Origin: Bacteroidota bacterium | Lineage (GTDB): Bacteria; Bacteroidota; Bacteroidia; Cytophagales; Cyclobacteriaceae | Direction: 5' to 3' | DNA length: 64,000 bases | Assembly (NCBI GenBank): GCA_023428695.1 | Contig: JAEYWY010000022.1 | Location: 186,001-250,000 of the forward strand | In this document: piece after piece, positions 26,044 through 33,097 of the stretch | How positions within the stretch are numbered: position 1 is the stretch's first letter | Layout: every line of letters starts with the position of its first letter | Translations under genes and position numbers: made by a program | Notes under the pieces: model-generated | What the model saw: the letters and a program-made list of their open reading frames with translations, nothing else | Databases searched by the model: none | What the model was told of the DNA's origin: nothing

Positions 26044-27246
26044 TCAGGCTTTATCCGCTTCAGCAGCAACCTGATTATAGATCATGGTCTGGTTGCCAAA
26101 GATTTTGGAGAATCCTTTTACGTCATCTCCTGACCAGCCAAGATTCATTTCGCCGTACTTTCCAAATCGCGCCGACATCAGATCATATCGCGACTGAATG
26201 CCAAGCACCTGGTATCGGTACGGGAACAACTCGATCTGCACCTCGCCACTTACGTGGGCCTGCGTGTTTGTGAGAAATGCTTCGATGTCACGCATAACAG
26301 GGTCGAGGTATTGTCCTTCATGGAGCCAGTTGCCATAGAATTGCGCGAGCTGATCCTTCCACGAAAGCTGCCATTTGGTGAGCACATGTTTTTCAAGTGC
26401 GTGATGACCTTTAATGATCAGCATCGGCGCTGCCGCTTCAAATCCAACGCGGCCTTTTATACCAATGATCGTATCACCGACGTGAATATCCCTGCCGATG
26501 CCATAAGCCCCTGCAATCTCCTGAAGGTATTGAATCCCCAGAGTCGGGTGTTCGAATTTTTTACCGTTTACCGAAATGAGTTCGCCCTTTTCAAAAACCA
26601 GGGTAACGGTTTCATTGCCGGTTTTCGTAACCTGTGTCGGCCACGCTTCTTCGGGTAGCATTCCCAGCGAATTCAGTGTTTCTTTCCCGCCGACAGAAGT
26701 CCCCCAGATCCCTTTGTTAATGGAGTACATCGCCTTTGAGAAATTCATCTGCACACCTTTCTTGCGCAGATATTCAATTTCATCTTCCCGCGACAATTTC
26801 ATTTCGCGAATTGGCGTGATGATTTCGATACCGGGAACCAGGATATTCAGGATCATGTCGAACCTGACCTGATCGTTGCCGGCGCCGGTACTTCCGTGAG
26901 CAACTGCGTCGGCCTGAATTTCGCGGGCGTAGTTGGCGGTTGCCAGTGCCTGTGACATCCGTTCTGCAGAGACGCTGAGCGGATAGGTATTATTCTTAAG
27001 GATGTTACCGTAAATCAGAAAACGGATAACCTTGTCATAGTAGTTGCGTGTTTCATTGACCGTCTTATGCGACGCAACGCCAAGATCAGCGGCGCGTTTT
27101 TCGATCTCGCGGATTTCTTTTTCATCAAAACCGCCGGTGTTGACCGTCAGGGTGTGAACTTCAAATCCTTTTTCCTCGCTTAGGTACTTCACGCAGTAAG
27201 AGGTGTCCAACCCCCCACTAAAAGCTAATACGACTTTTTTCTTCAT
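26044..27246 (-). CDS. argG: Argininosuccinate synthase
   Basis: This 400-residue ATP-dependent ligase joins citrulline and aspartate. The PP-loop is AFSGGLDTSYC at about residues 6-16. SVSAERMSQALATANYA, HGSTGAGNDQVRFD and the citrulline-binding GTSVGGKETLNS segments follow. The ATG at 27246 was chosen over a codon 11 residues upstream, as it sits just before the PP-loop strand. It follows the N-acylglutamate synthase-like gene by 89 bp and precedes argC by 56 bp. Confidence 0.96.
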   Translation of the reverse strand: MKKKVVLAFSGGLDTSYCVKYLSEEKGFEVHTLTVNTGGFDEKEIREIEKRAADLGVASHKTVNETRNYYDKVIRFLIYGNILKNNTYPLSVSAERMSQALATANYAREIQADAVAHGSTGAGNDQVRFDMILNILVPGIEIITPIREMKLSREDEIEYLRKKGVQMNFSKAMYSINKGIWGTSVGGKETLNSLGMLPEEAWPTQVTKTGNETVTLVFEKGELISVNGKKFEHPTLGIQYLQEIAGAYGIGRDIHVGDTIIGIKGRVGFEAAAPMLIIKGHHALEKHVLTKWQLSWKDQLAQFYGNWLHEGQYLDPVMRDIEAFLTNTQAHVSGEVQIELFPYRYQVLGIQSRYDLMSARFGKYGEMNLGWSGDDVKGFSKIFGNQTMIYNQVAAEADKA

Positions 27247-27335
27247 TGTGTAAGAGCGAAAGACGGGAGGCATCGCCATGTCCGCCCGGCTTTTCAGGTT
27301 GATTTATTTTGAGATTAAGGTATGCACGTTTGTCG

Positions 27336-28115
27336 TTACCAGAAAAAGAAACTGAATATCGATTTCTTCCGGGAGGCGTTTCCACCATTGCCGTCGTCCT
27401 TCTTCCGAAAGCCCTTGAGCAACACGAACTGTTTGAAGCGAACCCATCGCTCAAAAAGCTTGAAGTTGCCTTTAAACTGTCTGTGACGGTGATGTGTGAC
27501 GAGTTCGCCTTCGGGCGTTACGACTGCCATCGACTTTTCGCGTTCCTGCGCCTCTTTCAGTTTGGCTTCGGCTTCGACCGGATCAAACAGCATGGCTGTA
27601 CACATACAGTTCTTCCTGCCTTTGGCCACCAGGATATCGTAGTTGATACAGCTCTGGCAGCCCTTCCAGAACTCTTCATCGGTGGTGAGTTCCGAGTACG
27701 TCACCGGCTCGTAACCGAGTTCCGAGTTGATCTTCATGACGGCAAGACCTGTTGTGAGACCAAATATCTTGGCCTCCGGGTAACGGTGGCGTGAAAGATT
27801 GAAGATCTTCTTCTTGATTTCAGTTGCCACTCCGCTTTTCCGGAACGGAGGTGACACGATGAGGCCCGAGTTTGCTACATACTTGTCGTGCTGCCACGCT
27901 TCGATGTAGCAGAAGCCCACCCAGGCTCCATCAGGCGTCACCGCGATGACAGCCTTCCCCTCCTGCATCTTTTTCACCAGGTATTCCGGGGAGCGTTTAG
28001 CGATGCCGGTGCCCCGCGCCTTAGCGGATTCCTCCATCTCCTGAGTGATTACAGGCGCATAGTGGATGTCATCCGCGGTAGCGATCCTGACAATAATATT
28101 ATTTTGAATTTGCAA
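27336..28115 (-). CDS. GNAT-family probable N-acylglutamate synthase (arginine operon)
   Basis: This 259-residue protein has an N-terminal GNAT fold (residues 5-150): VRIATADDI, GVATEIKKKIF as the acyl-CoA loop after a VSPPFRKSG strand, and INSELGYEPVTYSELT. A cysteine group follows (CQSC, then KNCMC), and a basic tail ends in repeated Phe. Being first in the arginine operon, it is the best candidate for the first step, acylation of glutamate. By analogy with Bacteroides this may be N-succinylglutamate synthesis (inference). No ATG is possible: the frame is open back to a TGA 15 codons upstream without ATG, so TTG at 28115 is the likely start. Confidence 0.75.
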   Translation of the reverse strand: MQIQNNIIVRIATADDIHYAPVITQEMEESAKARGTGIAKRSPEYLVKKMQEGKAVIAVTPDGAWVGFCYIEAWQHDKYVANSGLIVSPPFRKSGVATEIKKKIFNLSRHRYPEAKIFGLTTGLAVMKINSELGYEPVTYSELTTDEEFWKGCQSCINYDILVAKGRKNCMCTAMLFDPVEAEAKLKEAQEREKSMAVVTPEGELVTHHRHRQFKGNFKLFERWVRFKQFVLLKGFRKKDDGNGGNASRKKSIFSFFFW

Positions 28116-28156
28116 TTTAGTTCGACGATTAGTTGTGAATGATTGAAAAACAAATC

Positions 28157-28190
28157 AAAAAATGGATCCACAACGTCTTCGACATTGCGG
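28157..28190 (-). terminator. Terminator-like hairpin in the arginine leader
   Basis: On the minus strand CCGCAATGTC (28190-28181) pairs with GACGTTGTGG (28177-28168) around GAA: ten pairs including two G-U. A six-T run starts 5 nt further on. The argA-like start codon follows about 40 nt later. The distance from stem to T run is longer than ideal. Confidence 0.45.
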
Positions 28191-28223
28191 GCATGTTGTC
28201 TAAAAATGTGCGGGATGTAGGTA

Positions 28224-28268
28224 TCAGATACGCACGAAGCGCACGGGTCGGGGACGCCTGGTCACCAT
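28224..28268 (-). CDS. Arg-rich leader peptide candidate of the arginine operon
   Basis: The 14-codon ORF reads MVTRRPRPVRFVRI and has five Arg codons (AGG, CGT, CGA, CGC, CGT). It ends 108 bp before the first gene of the arginine operon. The same frame is open upstream to a TTG at 28352, which would give 42 residues with six Arg and the same C-terminus. The last two GTG-CG(C/T) codon pairs are also the strand that pairs with CGCAC just before a U run. No Shine-Dalgarno sequence is evident, as usual in Bacteroidota. Confidence 0.4.
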   Translation of the reverse strand: MVTRRPRPVRFVRI

Positions 28269-28432
28269 ACAGGCATTCGGTAGGAACGGGATTGTTCTCT
28301 TCGGGAGGAAAGCTGCCGTAGCTGCTTTATTGATGGTGAACAATGTTTTCAATTTCTTTCTTAGCTGTTTAAATTGTTAAACCTACAGGAAAGTCATTCA
28401 GTTACAGTTTTGTTTTTAGCTACTTCTAAATG

Positions 28433-28466
28433 CAAAATTAAACGATAAAGTTTTCTTTTTGTCAAA
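28433..28466 (-). promoter_or_regulatory. Bacteroidota-type promoter of the arginine operon
   Basis: On the minus strand TTTG (28466-28463) and TAATTTTG (28440-28433) match the -33 and -7 boxes, separated by 22 bp, slightly longer than usual. It lies about 320 bp upstream of the first arginine gene, consistent with a long leader. Confidence 0.45.
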
Positions 28467-28522
28467 TATTCCGGCCAAGAATTCGAGTTTTTTTCTTCCT
28501 AACGAAAGTTTGTCCTCCGTCT

Positions 28523-28610
28523 GAGAGCTTTTCATTGCTCTCCGACCGCAGGTGATACAAAAATGGAACCAGCTTAAACGACAAGGAGCAACCACTTCTG
28601 GCTGCTCCTT
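28523..28610 (-). other. Two hairpins in the gap after the DUF2130 gene
   Basis: This gap (28467-28634) holds no convincing gene. A stem of 12 pairs around a 4-nt loop (28583-28594 with 28599-28610) begins 24 nt after the DUF2130 stop; one G-U pair forms only in minus-strand RNA. A 6-bp stem, GAGAGC (28523-28528) and GCTCTC (28537-28542), follows. Neither has a proper T run, so they may be a weak terminator or RNA processing/stability structures. Confidence 0.4.
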
Positions 28611-28634
28611 CGTCATGGCAAAAACTGACTTATT

Positions 28635-29897
28635 CTATTCTTCAAGTGCGGCTGACTCGTGCAACTCGAGACTCCGGATTTCCTGCACGGCGCCCCCGGC
28701 AATTCCACGAACGTCGCCATAGAGCGATACAAGGTTCTCCATGGCTTTAACCAGTCGCTTCTCCCGCCGCGACCACTGGCTCATAATCACGGACTTCTCG
28801 CGGATGAGATCCTCCTGCATTTCGTTGTAGGCTTCAAAGGCAGCTTCCAGCTTCTGACGGAATTCAATGCCGGTTACATATGTGTAGAGCATTTGCGTCT
28901 TTTCGCCCTTGTTCTCTTGCGAGGCGAGCACCTCACCAATCCGGGCGAGGTTGAACCGGAAGAGGAGCGCGAGCGCTTTGAACTCCTGGAAGGTGCAAAT
29001 CCACACGCCATCGACTTCACCAAAGCGGGTCATTCCGTCCGGTAAAGCCTCCGTTACAATCACACCGAGGTCGGCCTGCTGCAGTCGCATATCCTCTCTG
29101 AGTTTGGCGGTCCAGTCGTGGCTGAAGTGTTTGGTGCGTTTGCTTTCGTAAAGAATCTTTCCGCATACCTGGCCGAAGGGATCTTTGACAACATGCAGGC
29201 AATCGCCACCGCGTTTGCCCTTGGCAATTTCTTCGACCGCGTCGCGGGGGAATGCCGACTTCAGGTATTCCTCAAGCGCAAGCTCCTGTACCTCACCCTG
29301 GAGCTGCATGCTGCCCTGGTCAGCCTTACGTTTCATCTCGTTGATCAAACGTGTCTGGTCATCCAGCTTCTTCTGCAATTCTGCCTGCCTCAGACGTTCC
29401 TCGGAGCGTGTCTTCTCAGCCTCCTCCTGAACACGCTTCTTCATGATGAATTCCATCCGTTCGCGGTCGAGTTCCAGTTTGCGCTCCTGTTCGCGAACTT
29501 CGAGTAATGCTTTTTCACGGGCCGTTTTTTCGGCGTGTTCCCTGATGATCCGCTCCCGGTCGAGAAGTCGCTTCTTCATTTCGACTTCAATACGTTCCTC
29601 CCGCTCGCGGAGCTCAGACTCGCGTTGCCTCAGGGCCAGCGTCTCCTCCTCAAGGGTACGGAGCCGCTGCGACCTGGACTGGGCTTCGCGCTGCAACGCT
29701 TCAAAGCGCGATTCGTATTTTTCACTTTCCTGTTTCCGGATCCTTTCTTCCATCAGGCGCGCCTGCTCAACGAGCTTGCGTTCATAGTCCCGCTGCAACT
29801 GTAGCCGCAGATCATGACCGATCGCTTCCTCCGGGGAGAAATTTTCGCCGCAGTGCGGGCATTTTATCATTAAGCGTCTGTCCTGTATAGTTTCCAT
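28635..29897 (-). CDS. DUF2130 domain protein with long coiled coil
   Basis: This 420-residue protein starts with a zinc-ribbon-like CPHCGENF (residues 12-19). A long charged coiled coil covers about residues 30-200, very rich in Glu, Arg and Gln. The DUF2130 domain follows (about 205-400), with EEYLKSAFPRDAVEEIAKGKRGGDCLHVV, ILYESKRTKHFSHDWTAKLREDMR and GVWICTFQEF. The GDxLHxV...ILYExKRxK pattern recalls the PD-(D/E)xK nuclease fold (Asp, Glu, Lys), so a nuclease or DNA-end role is possible but unproven. It is divergent from a WYL-type regulator 90 bp away. Confidence 0.85.
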   Translation of the reverse strand: METIQDRRLMIKCPHCGENFSPEEAIGHDLRLQLQRDYERKLVEQARLMEERIRKQESEKYESRFEALQREAQSRSQRLRTLEEETLALRQRESELREREERIEVEMKKRLLDRERIIREHAEKTAREKALLEVREQERKLELDRERMEFIMKKRVQEEAEKTRSEERLRQAELQKKLDDQTRLINEMKRKADQGSMQLQGEVQELALEEYLKSAFPRDAVEEIAKGKRGGDCLHVVKDPFGQVCGKILYESKRTKHFSHDWTAKLREDMRLQQADLGVIVTEALPDGMTRFGEVDGVWICTFQEFKALALLFRFNLARIGEVLASQENKGEKTQMLYTYVTGIEFRQKLEAAFEAYNEMQEDLIREKSVIMSQWSRREKRLVKAMENLVSLYGDVRGIAGGAVQEIRSLELHESAALEE

Positions 29898-29987
29898 ACG
29901 CGTGTTCTTTGTTACGAATGTCGGCGGTGCTGCTGACAGCTAGTGTCAAATGGCGTGGTTAGAAAAAAAATACTACTTTCGGCAGGT

Positions 29988-30911
29988 ATGGCAACGAGAA
30001 AGAAAGGAAAAGCAACAGATTCGATCATCCCGCAGGCACGTTTGCTGAAACTGTTTCAGATTATTGCGGTACTGAAGTCAGGGCATTTCACGATCAAGCA
30101 ACTTGCAGCGCGTTTTGACTCGAGTGAGCGGACCATTTATCGCTATATCACCCTGCTTGACGAAGCCAACTTTCTCATTGAACAGGACTTCCAGAACCGC
30201 TACTTCATCGCTACTTCGGAGGATGACCCGTCGCAGGCGCAGTTTACTATTGAGGAAACAAAACTGATCAAGAAGCTGATTCAATCAGGAACGAGTGAGA
30301 ATCCGCTACGGAATACATTGCTCAAGAAGCTTGCGCTAAACTCTGAAATCGATTCCATGCCACGGCTCTTTGTGCGGGCTCGCCAGGGAAAGTTTGTCGA
30401 ACAACTTGCGGACGCGATACGCAATAAGAAACAGGTTATCCTCAAGAACTATCACTCCGCCAACTCTAACGAAATCCGCGACCGGCTTGTTGAACCGATC
30501 CATTTTGGTGATAACTACCTGTCCGTAATGGCTCTCGACACGCATGACCTGCAATGCAAGCAATTCAAGCTGGACCGCATCGGTGAGGTCGTTGAGTACG
30601 GCAAAGACTTCGCTCATGAGGAACTACACAAGACGACCACAACAGACATCTTTCATTTCAGCGGCGACTCGCAGAACTGGGTGACCCTGCGCCTGAGTAT
30701 GCGGGCATTCCTGCTGATCCGCGAGGAGTTTCCTCTTTCGATTCCATTCATAGAAAAAAAAGACGACCACTACCTGTTCCACGCTCCGGTGGCGAGTTTT
30801 GAAGGTATTGGTCGTTTTGTGATGGGATTGCTTGACGAAATCAAGGTCGTTGGACCCGAAGACTTCGTTATGTTTCTGAAAAGCAAGCTTGAGACGAAGT
30901 GGATGCCGTGA
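29988..30911 (+). CDS. HTH-WYL domain transcriptional regulator (YafY-like)
   Basis: This 307-residue regulator has an N-terminal DeoR/HTH_11-type helix-turn-helix (RLLKLFQIIAVLKSGHFTIKQLAARFDSSERTIYRYITLL). A WYL-like domain (about 135-235: AIRNKKQVILKNYHSANSNEIRDRLVEPIHF, YLSVMALDTHDLQCKQFKLDRIGEV) and a C-terminal WCX-type region follow. WYL domains bind nucleic acid or nucleotides and often control DNA-damage or phage-response genes. I chose the ATG at 29988; an ATG 15 codons upstream is possible. It ends 2 bp before a convergent small gene. Confidence 0.85.
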   Translation: MATRKKGKATDSIIPQARLLKLFQIIAVLKSGHFTIKQLAARFDSSERTIYRYITLLDEANFLIEQDFQNRYFIATSEDDPSQAQFTIEETKLIKKLIQSGTSENPLRNTLLKKLALNSEIDSMPRLFVRARQGKFVEQLADAIRNKKQVILKNYHSANSNEIRDRLVEPIHFGDNYLSVMALDTHDLQCKQFKLDRIGEVVEYGKDFAHEELHKTTTTDIFHFSGDSQNWVTLRLSMRAFLLIREEFPLSIPFIEKKDDHYLFHAPVASFEGIGRFVMGLLDEIKVVGPEDFVMFLKSKLETKWMP

Positions 30912-30913
30912 CG

Positions 30914-31231
30914 TCAGGCACTTCTGCGGAATTCTTCCGGCAATTCAAGCAGGTCGTCTTGTTCTGATTCAACTGGTTTCGTCTCCTCCAGGAATTCTTC
31001 GAGTTCGAGGAAGAAGCGCAGGCGGTATTTCCAGATCAATTTGCTGCCAACCGCCTCTTTGACTTCACGAAGCGAATGTGAATCGGCGATCCAGTAGAGA
31101 TCGTGAAATCCGTCTTCGGATGATCGTTCGAGGTAGCCGGGCATAAATTTCAGCTTACTACCTTCCAGTTTCTTTAGCACATCTCCTCTGAAGTCTGCCT
31201 TACCCGTAATATATGATGTCGTCCAATTCAT
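30914..31231 (-). CDS. Small conserved hypothetical protein
   Basis: This 105-residue protein starts MNWTTSYITGKADFRGDVLKKLEGSKLKFMPGYLE, then a SSEDGFHDLYWI strand pair and a helix with ERFFLELEEF-like sequence (RLRFFLELEEFLEE), and an acidic tail. The N-terminal part looks like a folded domain, and I recall similar Bacteroidota hypotheticals without function. TAAATTTG, a -7-like box, lies only 8 bp before the ATG (31246-31239), so the transcript could be nearly leaderless. Confidence 0.6.
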   Translation of the reverse strand: MNWTTSYITGKADFRGDVLKKLEGSKLKFMPGYLERSSEDGFHDLYWIADSHSLREVKEAVGSKLIWKYRLRFFLELEEFLEETKPVESEQDDLLELPEEFRRSA

Positions 31232-31416
31232 GTCTGTGCAAATTTAAGAATGAAAAAAGTGAATACGTGCGATAAAAATTTGGTTCAGTTCAAACCATCG
31301 CAGAAGAATATCTTCTCAGGAAGGAAAGGGCTTTGCAGGTATGGTACGCGTTGATTCACGTTAACAAGAACGCAACGGACGATTGAAGGTTACAGAGGAA
31401 ATGAAGTTTAATGAAT

Positions 31417-31653
31417 TCAGGCGGCGACCTTTTCAAATTCGCGTGTGTCTGTCCCGTTAGCACGGTCCGTGGTCAGGAACCGTAACTTCTTCGTGCTCTC
31501 CGAAACGAAGGTGTAGCCCACATAATTACGCACAAAGTATCCGAAAACTGAAAGATCGATATCAACTGGCTGCGACAAGACGTAACCCAGCCACCAGTTC
31601 ATCATTTGCCTGGTAAAGAGTATTGCGTTGAATCTGGTCTTCAGCTTGCGCAT
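31417..31653 (-). CDS. Small hypothetical protein
   Basis: This is a 78-residue ORF: a basic N-terminal helix (MRKLKTRFNAILFTRQMMNWWLGYVL), an SQPVDIDLSVFGYFVRNYVGYTFVSES middle and a charged tail. I recognise no family. The composition is protein-like, but no homology or promoter supports it. Confidence 0.4.
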   Translation of the reverse strand: MRKLKTRFNAILFTRQMMNWWLGYVLSQPVDIDLSVFGYFVRNYVGYTFVSESTKKLRFLTTDRANGTDTREFEKVAA

Positions 31654-31815
31654 ACTGATTCAGAAGAAATATCAATGCCAAATAGTTCTTCGGTTGAAAT
31701 CGTTTTCAAAACCTGGTTTTTGCACCAGATTCTCCGGAATAATTGTTCCATTTTTCCTCAACCTGTGTCGTATTCCTAATCAGTGACTCCTCAATATCGT
31801 CGCATGGTCTTATTA

Positions 31816-31853
31816 TAATGCCATTGCCCGTCCGCTCGCGGCATTAGTTTTTT
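31816..31853 (+). terminator. Terminator-like hairpin in the terC 5' region
   Basis: TAATGCC (31816-31822) pairs with GGCATTA (31840-31846), and six T follow at 31848-31853. The hairpin ends 31 bp before the terC ATG. No plus-strand gene lies upstream within 900 bp, so it would have to act on the terC transcript itself. I could not match the preceding sequence to the yybP-ykoY manganese riboswitch. Confidence 0.5.
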
Positions 31854-31884
31854 GTTCCAATAAACCGACTTCAAGTAATTACGT

Positions 31885-32643
31885 ATGGACCATTTGTTTA
31901 CGATGGATGGGCTGGTCAGCCTTGTAACACTCACATTCCTCGAGATCGTCCTCGGGATTGACAACGTTGTCTTTATATCGATTCTGTCCGACCGCGTTCC
32001 GCCAAACCAACAGAGTAAGGCCCGGAACCTGGGCATAGGGTTCGCGTTGATCGCGCGTATCCTACTTCTGCTAATGGTGAGCTGGATCATAGGGCTTTCC
32101 AACCCCCTTTTCACGATTGACGACTTCAGCATGAGTGTTCGTGATCTGATACTGATCGCCGGCGGGCTCTTCCTGATTGGCAAGAGTACGAGTGAAATTC
32201 ACGCGAAACTTGAAGGCACCGGCCACACACGGAAGAATGGCAGGGTACTTACCCTCGGTGGCGCCATTATTCAAATCATCATCATCGACCTTGTTTTCTC
32301 CATTGACAGCATATTGACCGCTATCGGACTCGTGGAAAACATATGGATCATTGCTATTGCTATCGTCATATCGCTTGGTGTCATGCTGGCCTTTGTAAAG
32401 ACCATCAGTGATTTCATCCGAAAACATCCTGCGATGAAAGTGCTGGCCATCTCATTCCTGATCATGATCGGAATGTTGCTTGTGGTCGAAGGATTTCACG
32501 GACATATTCCACGCGGATATGTGTACTTCTCAATGGCATTCGCACTGGGTATCGAGATACTCAACATGAGAATCAGGAAGAACACATATCGACGTGAGGC
32601 AGAACTCGCGCATGATGAAATTGAGGCACCGTCGAACGAATAA
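31885..32643 (+). CDS. TerC-family integral membrane protein (probable metal exporter)
   Basis: This 252-residue protein has seven or so membrane helices and the two TerC hallmark motifs: EIVLGIDNVVFISIL (residues 20-34) and IDLVFSIDSILTAIGLV (about 133-149), each with conserved Asp/Asn inside the membrane. TerC proteins in several bacteria export manganese, often to supply secreted enzymes. The tellurite name is historical. A cytoplasmic acidic tail ends the protein. It starts 31 bp after a terminator-like hairpin, which suggests regulated read-through. Confidence 0.9.
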   Translation: MDHLFTMDGLVSLVTLTFLEIVLGIDNVVFISILSDRVPPNQQSKARNLGIGFALIARILLLLMVSWIIGLSNPLFTIDDFSMSVRDLILIAGGLFLIGKSTSEIHAKLEGTGHTRKNGRVLTLGGAIIQIIIIDLVFSIDSILTAIGLVENIWIIAIAIVISLGVMLAFVKTISDFIRKHPAMKVLAISFLIMIGMLLVVEGFHGHIPRGYVYFSMAFALGIEILNMRIRKNTYRREAELAHDEIEAPSNE

Positions 32644-32646
32644 CCG

Positions 32647-33066
32647 CTACCGTTGCGGTCGCTCACAACGCGACCAGTATTCGAAAATTACCCTCAGCGT
32701 TTGTTCGAGTTCGTCAAGGCTTTGCCCTTTTGTAAAAAATCCCTGTGCCGACATCCCGAACGCATCGCTCACAATGCTTGACATTGCTGACGTTGAAAAG
32801 AAGATGAATGGAATTGCTTTGCTGCGAAGGACCGGATCGCCATCGATGCTTTTTTTGAGGTCGAGTCCATTCACGACCGGCATGTTGACATCTGACAGAA
32901 TCAGGAAGGGAATCTCATCCGTGCTGCGAAGGTAGTCCAATGCCTTTCGGGCGTCAGTAAAGAATAGCACTGGCGTTGTAACGCCAAGCTTTTCACAAAC
33001 GCGTTTCAGAATGTAATGATCATCGTCGTCATCGTCAACGATAAGAATAGGGCCGCTTATTTCCAT
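32647..33066 (-). CDS. Single-domain response regulator (after treY)
   Basis: This 139-residue protein is one receiver domain: acidic pocket VDDDDDDHY near residues 10-18, phospho-acceptor Asp in LILSDVNMP (about 58), the Thr/Ser switch in FFSTSA and the Lys in FFTKGQS. There is no output domain. It follows treY by 31 bp on the same strand, so it may be cotranscribed with the trehalose genes. Confidence 0.9.
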   Translation of the reverse strand: MEISGPILIVDDDDDDHYILKRVCEKLGVTTPVLFFTDARKALDYLRSTDEIPFLILSDVNMPVVNGLDLKKSIDGDPVLRSKAIPFIFFSTSAMSSIVSDAFGMSAQGFFTKGQSLDELEQTLRVIFEYWSRCERPQR

Positions 33067-33097
33067 GGGTAAATATTCGGAGCAATTACCAGATAAT

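Larger units (their letters stand above)
28116..28426 (-). promoter_or_regulatory. Arginine operon leader region, possible attenuator
   Basis: About 310 nt separate the probable transcription start from the first operon gene. In transcript order the leader holds an Arg-rich small ORF (28268-28224), a 5-bp GUGCG/CGCAC stem (28235-28231 with 28212-28208) followed by five U, a 10-bp stem around a GAA loop (28190-28168), and a six-U run (28162-28157). The 10-bp stem uses two G-U pairs that exist only in the minus-strand RNA. The order suits ribosome-mediated attenuation by arginine supply, but the stems are modest, so this is inference. Confidence 0.45.

Noticed and set aside
28139..28321. 60-codon plus-strand ORF in the arginine leader
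   Set aside because: It is antisense to the leader region with no promoter or motif; the minus-strand Arg-rich ORF fits the operon context better.
28416..28616. 66-codon minus-strand ORF between the DUF2130 and arginine genes
   Set aside because: It contains both probable promoter boxes of the arginine operon and a hairpin, and has no recognisable domain.
31654..31884. yybP-ykoY manganese riboswitch before terC
   Set aside because: I looked for the conserved GGGGAGTA-type start and did not see it; only the hairpin with a T run remains.
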